Shown here piece by piece: positions 9,964-20,588 of a stretch of DNA of 64,000 bases (within the stretch, counting starts at the first letter, position 1; the number at the start of each line of letters is the position of its first letter). The stretch is from assembly GCF_947179165.1 (NCBI RefSeq), contig NC_077242.1, forward strand, positions 74,071,097 to 74,135,096, written 5' to 3'. The notes beneath the pieces are model-generated. The model was not told the DNA's origin. It was given only the letters and a program-made list of their open reading frames with translations, and did no database searches. The position numbers and the translations under genes are program-made. The stretch is from Solanum dulcamara (Eukaryota > Streptophyta > Magnoliopsida > Solanales > Solanaceae).

Positions 9964-11652
9964 GTTGTGAAGATGTGGAAGAGGGAATCTCAGCCCCGAA
10001 AGAATTCCAACTGGTAGATTTCAAGCATATCTTCCCCGTCTACCCCTAGAACCAAGGATTGGACCTGATATATCTTTCCACTAATTCTCAGCAAAAAGGT
10101 AGGCTAGGCTTCTCTTCTCTGAGTAGTTAAATATATACTTTTTGCGGAGTATAAAGGGATTTAATTAGGGGCTTAATAATTAGCTCTTAATCAAGCGTCA
10201 TGGGTTAAATTATATGTGTTTTCATTGGTCAAACTTGATGTGACATAGGGTAAGGAGGTTTTAAGATGAATTTCGGGAAATTGGTAATGATTTTCTATTA
10301 TTTAGAATTGTGTGTTGGTAACCACTATATTTGTACGATTATTAGTGGAAATATGAGAGATGAGTATTGTGATAAACACTAAATGTTATCTATCTATCTT
10401 AATTGAGAGCAAGAGCCTGAGTAGTTGCATGTACATTGACTTTGTTGCTTACAGTTACTGTGAATGTGGATTGTTCTAGTTCTGAGGATCTAATGTCATG
10501 TTCCGACACATTTTTGGATTGGATGTCACGTTCTGACACATCATTAAATCAGATTTTACGTTCTGACACATTCTTAAATTGTGTATCGCATTTTGATACA
10601 TATATGATTGAGTTTGGGTCCCATAAGAGGGTTAAGTGTGTGGGGGTGGTCCCATGAGAGGACCCGGTGATATCGATTATATTGTTGAATAGTGAGTGTA
10701 AAAGTTAATTGGCTTGGGGATAAGACTTTATAAAAGAGCCCCTTTGATTTGTAGTGTGTTATTAGTTGAGGACTGCGAGTCAGTATAGACTCATTTGTGG
10801 GTAAGATTGTTGACCTTGTTGGACCACTTTGAGACATGTGACAATCTATAATTTCAGGTTTAAAGGTGGAGGTTGCTTGTTGGTAGAGAATTGTTTTTCT
10901 TAGGTTTGAGCAAGTGGTCTAGAGCCGGTTAAGAGGTTTGGTTGTGGGAGGATTAGGACATGTCTGGTTAGGTAAACGGGTTACAGCTAGTGATGGTTGT
11001 GTTGCCTTGTGTGTGTGAGTAAGGTAGTCAGATGGTTGATGTTAGGGTGTTCTTGAGAATCTTATGGGGCATAACCCAAGGCCTCAACCTTAGAAAGCAG
11101 AGTTGGTAGTAAAATTGTGGTTAGTAGGTGGGTGAAGCATTATAAGGTAAGAGTAAGGGGTTACTCGTAGGTTAATGTGGGCAGGGAAATAAACGTTATT
11201 GCTTATGATCTTATCTTATTTTTTATATATTATGCAGTGGTATCATATTGACCGATGATGCCTACCAGTACGTGTTGTTTGTACTGATACTACTCTTGCT
11301 ATGCCACTTAGCACAATCTAGTTGCAAGGTCAGTGGAGTTTCATAAGTGAAGGTGAAGACAATCCTCCTGCAGATTCTACTTTCTTTCCTTGTAGTTGGA
11401 GCAGTGTCTTTTAAAATTTATCTTGTGCCTATTCTTTAGAGCTCTTGTACTTGTTTGGACTAGCATCGTTAGGGGTTTTAAATGGAGTCTTGCATAAAAC
11501 TTGAGTTTTGACTTATTACTGGCATAAATAGAACTTCTAGACTTATTATTTAATTCGTCTATAATTTCCGCAATGTTTATTCATATAAAGGAGTTCTCCT
11601 ACTTAGGCCATAGAGTGGGTGTCTACACGGCCCAGTGGGTTGGGTCGTGACA
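9964..11652 (+). repeat. Probable LTR remnant
   Basis: The right end, GGGTTGGGTCGTGACA, is an LTR-type terminus like those of the other families here. No open frame of interest and no matching left end were found. The 7,512-9,963 LTR may have inserted into this older LTR, since 7,330-7,510 has similar GC hairpin character, but I cannot prove this. Confidence 0.4.
10496..10615. repeat. 30-bp minisatellite, four copies
   Basis: TTCCGACACA at 10,501, TTCTGACACA at 10,531 and 10,561, and TTTTGATACA at 10,591 are spaced exactly 30 bp apart. The bases between are less conserved. Confidence 0.85.
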
Positions 11653-12169
11653 AAGTAGAAGCAAGCCCCCTCTTTTTTGTAATTGTGACAAACCTAAACT
11701 CTATAGCCTTGTATAAATTTGCTTCTTCTCCTTGTTTCATTCCTCCAGTATGTTCAAGAGTTCTTGAAAATACATTAATTCTTCTTAGATCTGTTAAACC
11801 TTATCACCTTCTCCTTTGTCCACTCATTGACAGTTATCTTGGGACAAACACACTCTATCATTCCAACTATAATGTATTAATTTTGTATTTATTTTGCATT
11901 TACCCCTTCTTTGTAGTCTAGGAGAGATGTCGTCGTCCCTAGCGGCATTAGAAAAACAACTATCAAACAGTTCATCCTCCTCGCATTCTTTAAAAGAATC
12001 CACATCTCGTAGAATATGTGGAGAACAATAACAACTACCAACAAGTTGTAATTTCATACTAATGCTAATATGAGTAAGAGATTTGAAAATTGTTCAACTT
12101 ACTAACTTTGTTAGTTACCAGTGATAATACTCATCTACACGTAACACAAGTCAACGTGTAGGCGGTCGC
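11653..12169. other. Intergenic sequence
   Basis: Nothing recognisable as a gene. Short open frames on both strands have no motif and no conserved copy elsewhere in the window. Confidence 0.5.
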
Positions 12170-12541
12170 TAGCAATATAAAAGGAACATTTACTTAAATA
12201 ATATAATATAATATATAACATTAATTACGATTTTTAGTACATATTTTATCTTTACCAAAAATGGCAGTACTATTTTTTATCTGAATTAGTAAAAAAAAGG
12301 GATTTTTTCTCTTTCTTCCAATCTCTCCTTTTTTCTTTCCTTCTTTTTTCCATTTTCTCTCTCTCCTTTTCTCTTTCTTCCCCTCTTTCCTTCTCTTTTT
12401 TCTATTTTGGTCCCCTTTTTTTCTTTTTCTTTTTCTCTTTCTCCGTCTTTTTAAAAATAATAATTAATTATTTTGATTTAAAATTTAATTTTAGATTGGA
12501 TATTACGAAAATGATGATTTTATTACTTTTTAAATTAAATG

Positions 12542-12630
<89 letters not shown>

Positions 12631-13835
12631 GCATTTTTAACCCCATGAAAAAAAAATATAAATAATAATTGTAATACATTTTAAATTCAATATATTATAC
12701 ATATTATAGACATGTTTTAATTCACGTGGTGAATACATAACTAAAATATTTTTAATACAATAATATATTCCGTTAATAAGAGAAAAAAATAAAAAATAAT
12801 TATAATAGATTTTAAATTAAATATGTTATATTATATGCATTATTCAATGCACATGGTAAATATATAAATGAACTATTTTTAATACAATAATATATTTAGA
12901 ACCGTTAATAAGAGAAAAAATTAAATATAATTATAATATTTTTTTAATTCAATATATTATACATATTATAAGCATGTTTCAATGCACGTGGTGAATATAG
13001 AACTAACAAATCTTTAATACAAATGATTATAAGTATTATGTGTGAATTTCAAATATTCCGGTACTATTCAAATTAATTTACGTTGTTAGAAATGTATTAT
13101 ATTTATTGAAATAACAACAATCAAATTCATAATAATATATAATATTGAATTCGAATTGTAATACATTTTGAATTCAATATATTATACGTAATATAGGAAT
13201 GTTTCAATGCACGTGGTGAATATAATTAAATAATTTTTAATACAATAATATATTCTATTAATAAGAGAAAAAAAATAAAAATTAATTATAATAGATTTTG
13301 AATTCAATATATTATAATTAAAATATGGTGAATATATAATTAAAATATTTTTAATACAAATGTATTACAAGTATTATATGTGAATTTTAAATATTTCAAT
13401 ACTATTTAAATTAGTTTTAAATTATGATAATTAATTATTATTTTTAAAAGAAGGAAAACGAGAAAGAGAAAGAAAAAATAAATTTTAGTTATTAATTAAG
13501 AGATTAAGAAAAAATGACAAAAAAAGAGAATAATGCAAAAAGCTAGAAAGAGAGAGAGAAAAAGGACTGAAAATTAAATAAGAGAAAGAGAAAAAAAGGA
13601 ACAAAAAACAGAAGAAGGATGCAGAAAGCCAGAAAGAAAGAGACAGAGAAAGAGAAAGAGAGAGAAAAAAGGACAGAAAAAAAAGAGTGAAAGAACGCAG
13701 ACAAAGAGAAAAAAGGAGGGTAATGGGTGATTTTAGTTATTAATTAAGATAAATATGATATAGATCGTAATTAAAAAAAGTATCCCAAAAAGGGTAATTA
13801 TTAATCAAAAAGAGTTCATTTATGTAAAAAGACCA
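12170..13835. repeat. AT-rich block with opposed pyrimidine and purine tracts and imperfect inverted ends
   Basis: The left part has TTAATTACGATTTT and a C/T-rich tract (about 12,300-12,450). The right part has an A/G-rich tract (about 13,450-13,715) followed by ATCGTAATTA. The two ends are therefore imperfect inverted repeats. Between them lie a (TA)n run and several copies of a motif of about 130 bp containing CACGTGGTGAATA and TTTAATACAATAATATAT. A decayed non-autonomous DNA element is possible; the boundaries are approximate. Confidence 0.45.
12544..12628. repeat. (TA)n microsatellite
   Basis: About 85 bp of uninterrupted TA dinucleotides. Confidence 0.97.
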
Positions 13836-13899
13836 ATATAAAACCCAACGAGGAGTTGGGATGGATCCCACAAGAAATGATACTTACAATTTTGCCATA

Positions 13900-15413
13900 T
13901 AATGTAAGCTCATGTACTAAACTCTTGTTTGTTGGTCGATTTAAACAAGTAAATAAATGAAATAAATTTTGATTATCAATTAAGAGATGGTTAACGAGTA
14001 GTTAACAACAAACTTCAAACGATGAGTTTTCACAAGTAGAAAGGGAACCTTAGGAGTGTGTGCAATCGAATACTAATTTCACTTGATAGGTAATAACTAT
14101 TGCTTCAAATTGTTGGATCTCGATGGGTAGGATGTATTGTAACTATAACAACCATTTTTCAATCAACCATCATGTTTCAAGCATGTGAGTAAAAACTCAA
14201 AATACTTATTTTCACTTTCTTATGTATTTAACTCATACTCATCAAACTTCTTTCTCAATATCATGCTCAGACCACTGTTCATGTTCAATAATTTAACTCA
14301 TTTAGACTTGATAGAAATCATGCTTAAAATCAGTGAAACAAAGACTTCACAATTCAAGTGATAACTTTTGGTTAAAACTTTCTTCTCATTTAAAAGTTGA
14401 AATAAATCATTCTTTAATTCAAAACTATGCATAAAATAATTAATGCAAATCTCAATTAGGATTCATGTGAATGCAAACATGTAGCCATAATCTCAAAAAT
14501 TCAACTCATGAAAATCATCGGCATATATTTAAATATACACAAGAACTCAATAGAATTTACAGAGATAACTCAAGAATTCACTTTATATAACTGAAACTCA
14601 AACTCAACTTAACTATATGAACGTGTAGGGAATGAGGACAAACTTATTCCAACGTTAGGATAGCCTTACATACCTGGAACGATAATTATCTAGTCGAAAC
14701 TCTAAGGAATTGCTTGAAATGCTTGAACCCTAACTTTTATCCTTCTCTCCAATTCTTGCTCTCAAAAGATTCCAAGTGCTAATAAGAGAAACACCCCATT
14801 GGGTACTGATAAAGGACTAATTTTAGTCCCAAAATGGCTTGGATTAAGTTTGAGAAAGGTCGAAAAAGACTGAAATAACCCTCATTAAAATTGGGTCTGG
14901 GCTGTCTACGAATACTTCTACAGACCGTGAGTCTTGTACGAACCGTAGAAGGACGGTCGTGGAATCTATGGTCCAAAATATAGACTTACTGTAAATTGAT
15001 CATATGGGTCTATTACCACCTTCTACGAGTCGTAGACCATGATACGAATCGTGAAGAACAGTCATAGAACTCACTGAGGGATTGGGCTTGGAGTCTAGAA
15101 CCCCTTTGTACTGATCGTACAAGTTTATACGGGTCGTGTGCTTAATCGTAGGGCCTATGTGCACATTCCAGTAGTTATTAGATTGTGTCACCTAGTTCTA
15201 CGATCGACCCTATGAGTTGTAGAATGAACGACAGGTCATAGAGATGAGTCGTAGAAGTGATCCTTGACCACTGAAATTTGAATAAGTATGTAGGGGTTCT
15301 AAGAGCCCTTTCTACGATTGTAGAGTGGGTTGTGGACCTACTAGCAGTCACTTTTCTCAAGTTTACTCTTGGTTCTCAGAATTTATCTAAGTTAAAATAG
15401 TAAAGGGTGTTAT
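13900..15413 (-). repeat. Minus-strand LTR remnant with ACGA-type hairpin motifs
   Basis: On the minus strand it carries GGTATGTAAGGCTA (near 14,670), the donor-like motif of the other LTRs. Upstream of that on the same strand (14,880-15,330) are short self-complementary TACGACTCGTAG-like motifs. The right boundary TGTTAT near 15,413 resembles a mutated LTR start. The left end is not recognisable; the exon-2-like segment is absent. Probably truncated. Confidence 0.4.
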
Positions 15414-17657
15414 GAAAAATTGCTTAATCATATTGAGTGGACCCTAAATGCTAAAAAAGACCCTTGGATCTAGGTGAGGCTATAAGAATTTTACCTCAAG
15501 TACGCACGATTCTGTAAAGTTTTTTAGCAAAAAAATAATAGAAAGTCATATTACCAAAATATTCTGAGTTAACACACAAAAAATGGAGAAAATCACCTAA
15601 TTGAGTAAATGTTTTGCAAAGAAATTGACCGAAACTCAAATCACCTAAAAATTCATAGGATAACACAAAAGAAAAACAGAGAAAATTGCCTAATTTTTGT
15701 TAAATGTCCCTAAATGCTAAATAAAACTGTGTGGACAAGACGAGGCCATAGAAATTCTTCCCTATGTCATTACAGACCGTTCTTAATGGTTTTGCAAGAA
15801 AATTTACCAAAAGTCATAACACTAAAAAATTCATGGGCTAACTCACACGAGAAAAGAAGAAAATCGCCTAATTGAGTGGCTCTAAATGGTTAAAAAAAGT
15901 TGTGTGGATATGGGTGAGGCTATAAGAATTCTTTCCTAAGTCATTACAGTTTGTTCTATAAAGGTTTTGCAAAAAAATTCATTGAAAGTCATATCACCAA
16001 AAATTCACGGGTTAACACTCACGAAAAATGGAGAAAATCGCTAAATTCTTGTTGAGTGGCCTCTAATTGCTAAAAAAAGTTGTGTGGATCAGAGAGAGGC
16101 TATAAAGATTCTTTCCTAGATCAGTACAGATAGTTCTGTAGAGGTTTACCAAAAATATTGATCAAAATTCATATCACTAAAAAAATTATTGGCTAACACA
16201 CAAAAAATAGAGGAATCATCTAATTCTTGTTGAGTGGCCCTAAATACTTTTAAAAAACCGTATGGATCAGAGCGAGGCTATAAGAATTCTTTCCTATGTC
16301 ATTACAAACGATTTTCTAAAGGTTTTAAAAGAAATTGACTGAAAGTCATATCACCAAAATATTCATGCGCTAACACATACACAAAAGGAGAAAATCACAC
16401 AATTCTTGTTGACTGACCCCTAAATGATTAAAAGAAGCCACGTGGATTAGGGAAAGGGTATAGAAATTTATCCTTATATCATTACGAACGGTTCTGTAAA
16501 GGTTTTCTAAAATAATTGACTGAAGTCATATCACCAAAATATCATGGGCTAACACACATGAAAAATAAGAAAATTGTCTAATTCTTGTTGAGTAGTCCTT
16601 AAATTCTAAAACACACTTCGTGGATCAGAACGAGGCTATAGGAATTCTTTCTCGGGTCATTATGGACTGTTCTATAAAGGTTTTACCAAAAAATAAGTCA
16701 TATTACCAAAATATTCATGGGCTAATACACACAAAAATTAGAAAAAATAGTTTAATTCTTTTTTATTAGCCCCTAAATGCTAAAAAAGTTGTATGGATAA
16801 GGGCAATTCTATGGGAATTCTTTTCCAAGTTATTATGGATGGTTCTGTAAAGGCTTTGCAAAATAATTAATCAAAATTCATATCACTAAAAAATTTATGG
16901 ACTAACACACAAAAAATAAAGAAAATTGTTTAATTCCTATTATGTGCGCCCTAAATGATAAAAAAAAAAGCCGTGTGAATTAGGGCGAGACTATAGGAAT
17001 CCACCCAGGTCATTACAAACTATTCTGTAAATGTTTTGTAAAAAAATTGATCAAAAGTCATATCACCAAAAAATCATGGCTAACACACATGAAAAAGGGA
17101 GAAAATCATGTAATTCGTGTTGATCAAGAATCAGGGATCAGGGATCAGGGAGAGTCTATAATTCTTGTTAAAAAAGGGCAGTCCGGTGTTCTAAAGCTCC
17201 CGCTATGTGCAGGGTCCGGGGAAGTCTATAATTCTTGTTAGTGGCTCTTAAATACTGAAAAAGCCATGTGGATTAGTCAAGGCTTTAGGAATTTTTCCCC
17301 ATGTCCTTACTAACGGTTATGTAAAGGTTTTGCAAAAAACATTGACTGAAATTCATATCACCATAAAATTCATAGACTAACACACACGAAAAATAGAGAA
17401 AATCACCTAATACCTATTGATTGGACCATACTTGCTAAAGTAAGCCATGTGGATCGGGGCGAGGCTATATGAATTCTTTCCCAGTTAATTACAGATGGTT
17501 CTGTAGAGGGTGTGCAAACACATTGACCGAAAGTTAAATCACCAAAAAAATTATGGGGTAAAATACATGAAAAATGGAGAAAAATATCTAATTCCTAATG
17601 CTAAAAAAGTCGTGGTAGATCAGAGAGAGGCTATAGGAATTCTTTCCCAGATCATTA
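15390..17657. repeat. Degenerate satellite array, about 178-bp monomers (left part)
   Basis: GAGGCTATA-like anchors recur near 15,477, 15,742, 15,916, 16,096, 16,274, 16,454, 16,632, 16,805, 16,987, 17,279, 17,461 and 17,627, mostly 173-182 bp apart. Each monomer also has TCATTACAGA, GTTCTGTAAAGG and CATATCACCAAAA blocks. Monomers are well diverged. The gap 16,987-17,279 is longer because of a SINE tail with its duplications. The array resumes at 31,022 after the nested retrotransposons. I do not identify it with a named satellite. Confidence 0.85.
17153..17240 (-). mobile_element. 5'-truncated SINE tail (Au-SINE-like) with 18-bp target duplications
   Basis: The core at 17,171-17,222 reads on the minus strand as a SINE 3' region: CCCCGGACCCTGCACATAGC, then GGGAGCTTTAGAACACCGG, ending GGACTGCCCTTTTTT. 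I recognise this as the 3' part of the Au family of plant tRNA-derived SINEs, from memory and without a search. The 18-base stretch AGTCTATAATTCTTGTTA occurs on both sides (17,153-17,170 and 17,223-17,240), as expected for target-primed insertion. The tRNA-like promoter half is missing, so it is a dead 52-bp insertion. Confidence 0.78.
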
Positions 17658-17662
17658 CAGTC

Positions 17663-17850
17663 TATTGCAATATAATATTTGGTAGCATATTTGTAGGGAA
17701 ATAATTACCATATAATTCTTTATATATTTGGTAGTATATTAAGGAGATATTTAGTTTCCTTATTTCAATATGGTATCACACACACATATATATATATATT
17801 CTCTCTTGGGGAATGAATAAAGCAGAGTCAAGATTGTACAGTTCTTTTCA
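17663..17850 (+). repeat. 5' LTR of the Ale-like copia element
   Basis: It starts TATTGCAATATAATATTTGG and ends GTTCTTTTCA. The canonical TG would be three bases in, but the CAGTC duplication supports the start given. It carries one copy of the 49-bp block found three times in the 3' LTR. Confidence 0.8.
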
Positions 17851-17863
17851 TGGTATCTGAGCC
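17851..17863 (+). other. Primer-binding site of the Ale-like element
   Basis: TGGTATCTGAGCC directly follows the LTR and resembles the initiator tRNA-Met complement TGGTATCAGAGCC with one mismatch. Confidence 0.8.
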
Positions 17864-17892
17864 AAAAAAAAATTTCTTCATTGTAAATTTCC

Positions 17893-18216
17893 ATGGTTGG
17901 TGACGATGTACCTCCTCCACTACCATCAAATACCGCTGTCATGGGTCAGCACTTTACTTTCAATCAATGGAAGGCTATTACGGGATTTTTTGGTAATGCT
18001 ATAATTCCAGAAAATTGCTTGAATGGTAAGTTTGACGTTTCTTCTTGGATTATTGACACCGATGCTACTCATCATGCTATCAGTGAGAAATCTTGGTTGT
18101 TTGATGTTCATACTGTTGATTTTCCTGTTGGTTTACCTAATGGTGAAAAGGTGCTTGCTTCTTTGAAAGGTTCTGTTTGACTGTCAGATAAAATCACCTT
18201 AAATCATGTCATTTAT
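17893..18216 (+). pseudogene. Copia gag-protease fusion remnant (most of gag deleted)
   Basis: From the ATG at 17,893 the frame goes within about 20 codons into HFTFNQWKAI, a segment normally at the C-terminal end of Ale-type gag. It then reaches the protease at SWIIDTDATHH. The capsid and zinc-knuckle regions are absent, so an internal deletion has joined the start to late gag. The protease triad reads D-T-D instead of D-T-G, which would be expected to inactivate it. The frame ends where the Tekay LTR begins. Confidence 0.8.
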
Positions 18217-20371
18217 TGTAACAACCCCTAAAATATTGTATGTCGGTATTTCAATTCTCGACAAAAATAATATAGCCTCTGTATTTTGGGCATAACTTTT
18301 CATAGGTTGGTCTAAATTAGGTGATTCAAATTTCTGGGTAATCACAACATCCTTACCTACAACTTTCATGAATAACATAACTTCAAATTCGGAGTATAAG
18401 TAGGTCAAATAAATTAATCTTTGCAAGATATAGTGCTGTGACGGAATTGAGTGTTGATAGAAGAAAATTCATATCTCACTGTAGGTTGCTCCAAATTGGT
18501 TGATTCTTGAACGATATGAAACTAGACTTCCATATCTACAATTCTTATGAAGAAACCAAATCCTAATAAGGAATTTATCTTATTCAAACGTAGCTTCGAA
18601 AATGAGTATTCTGTTAAAAAGAACTCATCTTATCTACCATGGAAACATCTAGATGCATTTGACATCATGCATGACATAAATTGTCCTCCATTTAACATCA
18701 TCAATGACATTAATATATTCCATTAAATTTTCAGATTTTTCTTTATAATTATTTTATTTATTGTTAGGTCCCTCTTTCCCACCTATAAATACCCACCTTA
18801 TTTCCTCATTTTATTCATCAAGCTTTCCTAAGCATTTCTTCTCTCTATATACTTCTTCTCAAATATAGTTTTAGTTTTAGCAGTATAAAAATACTACTCC
18901 GATTATTCTTATACTCCGGATAGTACAAAAAACGCTCCGGCGAGAAGAAAAGGCTAGGGATCCAAGAGTATTCCAATTCAGAGTAAACCTTCGGATTTAA
19001 GGTATGTAAGGCTTTCATAGCATTGGATTGAGTTCGTCCATGCGCCCAATATTTAAATTTATTATAATTGATTTATAGTTGAGTTTTATTCAAATCTTGA
19101 ATTCTAGATGAATTAATTCTTCTTCTATTGAGTTTGATATATTTATGCATTAATATTATTATTATTGTTATCTCTCATATTATTGAAATTATTGTTCATG
19201 GCTACTTTCCCATGAATTCTAATTGATTTGATGTTCATGAATATTTTTACATATGTTTTGAGTAAAGATGTTGGCTTTTTATTATTTTTATTGATAAAAA
19301 GAGAGTTATATGAATTAATACTATATATGTATTTTATTGAGTTTTGAAAGAGTAAAAGAGTTGAATTTGAATGAATTTGAGAAAATGATATTTTGAGCAA
19401 GATGTTTTGATGAGATGTAAATGATGTTTTTGGAAGTAAAATGATTGATGAACATGAAATGAGATGAGTTTGATGATTTAAATTAAAGTCCAATGAGACT
19501 AGATGATGAGTTTAATATGAGCACATATTTTGGGAGTAGTATTGAGCATCGAGTTGGGTAAGAGTTTAATTGACTCAAACCCCAGAACTACGTAGCCAGC
19601 GTAGGATGGAGGCTATGCCTCTTAAGTCCCAAAAAGAGGACTTTGATGAATGGATCCAAGATGGTGATGTCCTTTACCCTGGTAAGGTATTGGATGGATG
19701 TGGCAACGACATCGCTTCGTTGTATCATCGCTAGCTCATAAGTGATGGTTGTCGGTTAGAGAAACTCCCAACTGAGTAAGCATTGCTTATTACTATTATT
19801 TTTATTATTATATTTTAAACTTGCATTACATATTCATGTTGAGATGATGTTGAGTTCTGAGCTGAGTTTTATTGAGAAGAGTATCTTGATATCTATCCTT
19901 ACCTTCATGCCATTTTACATACTCGTACATTCCACGTACTGACGTCATTCGACCTGCATCGTTTTATGATGCAGATACAGGTGTTAGAGATCCTCAACAG
20001 GCGCATCGTTGAAGATCATTTCTTTTCAGCTATTTGGTGAGTCCTTCTTGTATTCGAAGGAACTCTTTATCCTTTTATTATTGTTGAGTGTGATGTTTCT
20101 TTTGAGGTAGCCATGGACATGTCATTGGCACCATCTAAGAGTATTAGAGGCTTCATAGACAGAGTCTGATGATGTAATCGGAGTAGTTCTCCTTAGAAAC
20201 TACTTCTTCTAATAATTATCTATTTTTCCTTTGATTATGACAAGCCCACATTAGTATTCTTAAGTCTTCCGCTCATGAATAAATAAGAAATGAGACCAAG
20301 TGGTTCTCTCAGAAGTCAGAAATGGTTTCTGAGTGTCGGCCACGCCTAGGGTACCCTCTCGGGGCGTGACA
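18217..20371 (+). repeat. 5' LTR of the Tekay-like element
   Basis: It starts TGTAACAACCCC and ends CTCTCGGGGCGTGACA. It contains TATAAATA (18,784-18,791), a donor-like GGTATGTAAGG (donor at 19,002), the palindrome TGACGTCA near 19,940, and a 62-nt segment 19,975-20,036 bounded by acceptor- and donor-like sites. A one-to-one match with 25,446-27,600. Confidence 0.97.
18784..18791 (+). promoter_or_regulatory. TATA box of the Tekay-like 5' LTR
   Basis: TATAAATA in a CCCACC...CCCACC context, with the same box at 26,013 in the 3' LTR and at 35,500 in the related solo LTR. Transcription would start about 30 bp downstream, making the first ~570-600 bp U3. The start site is inferred. Confidence 0.65.
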
Positions 20372-20586
20372 AACTTGGTATCAGAGCACAGAGTTCAAGA
20401 GTCCTAGGGTGTCTATGAAGCCGTGTCTAGTAGAGTCTTGTTTATGGGTGTGTCGTGCACCACACTTATAATCAGGAAGCTATAGGACATTAGGAATTAT
20501 TTCACTTCTTTCATAATCTGAGTTCGTGCGATAGAGTTTAACTCTATAAAATCTTTCTTTCTAATTCGTGCGTTTACACGTTTCAG
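19002..20586 (+). other. Putative spliced leader of the Tekay-like element (donor, 62-nt exon, donor, acceptor before gag)
   Basis: Donor-like AAG|GTATGTAAGG at 19,002 is followed by acceptor-like TGATGCAG ending at 19,974. A 62-nt segment (19,975-20,036) follows, then donor-like G|GTGAGTCC at 20,037. Acceptor-like TTTCAG ends at 20,586, two bases before the gag ATG. The same spacing recurs in unrelated LTRs of the window. If used, splicing would remove the primer site and most of the LTR leader from gag-pol mRNA while leaving full-length RNA as the genome. This is a sequence-based hypothesis. Confidence 0.4.
20376..20387 (+). other. Primer-binding site, initiator tRNA-Met
   Basis: TGGTATCAGAGC lies four bases after the 5' LTR, a full match to the plant initiator tRNA-Met complement. 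Confidence 0.93.
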
Positions 20587-20588
20587 AC
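20388..20588 (+). other. Untranslated leader of the Tekay-like element
   Basis: No open frame. It ends in the pyrimidine-containing TTTACACGTTTCAG just before the gag ATG at 20,589. Confidence 0.7.

Noticed and set aside
10436..10657. 73-codon frame over the 30-bp minisatellite
   Set aside because: The repeat unit length is a multiple of three, which keeps a frame open without selection; no recognisable domain.
15390..17657. Regularly spaced repeats considered as a CRISPR-like array
   Set aside because: Monomers are tandem, about 178 bp and degenerate throughout, with no constant repeat/variable spacer pattern, and the genome is a plant's.
18199..18426. Short minus-strand frame at the LTR start, also at 25,383-25,655
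   Set aside because: It spans the LTR edge and is kept only through LTR identity; no domain.
19143..19493. 116-codon minus-strand open frame in the Tekay 5' LTR, repeated at 26,372-26,722
   Set aside because: Both copies exist because the LTRs are nearly identical. The peptide is low-complexity (Asn-rich) from AT-rich sequence, has no motif, and is disrupted in the older solo LTR at 34,963.
20376..20387. tRNA-Met-like match considered as a tRNA gene
   Set aside because: Only the 12-base primer complement is present, in the position of a primer-binding site.
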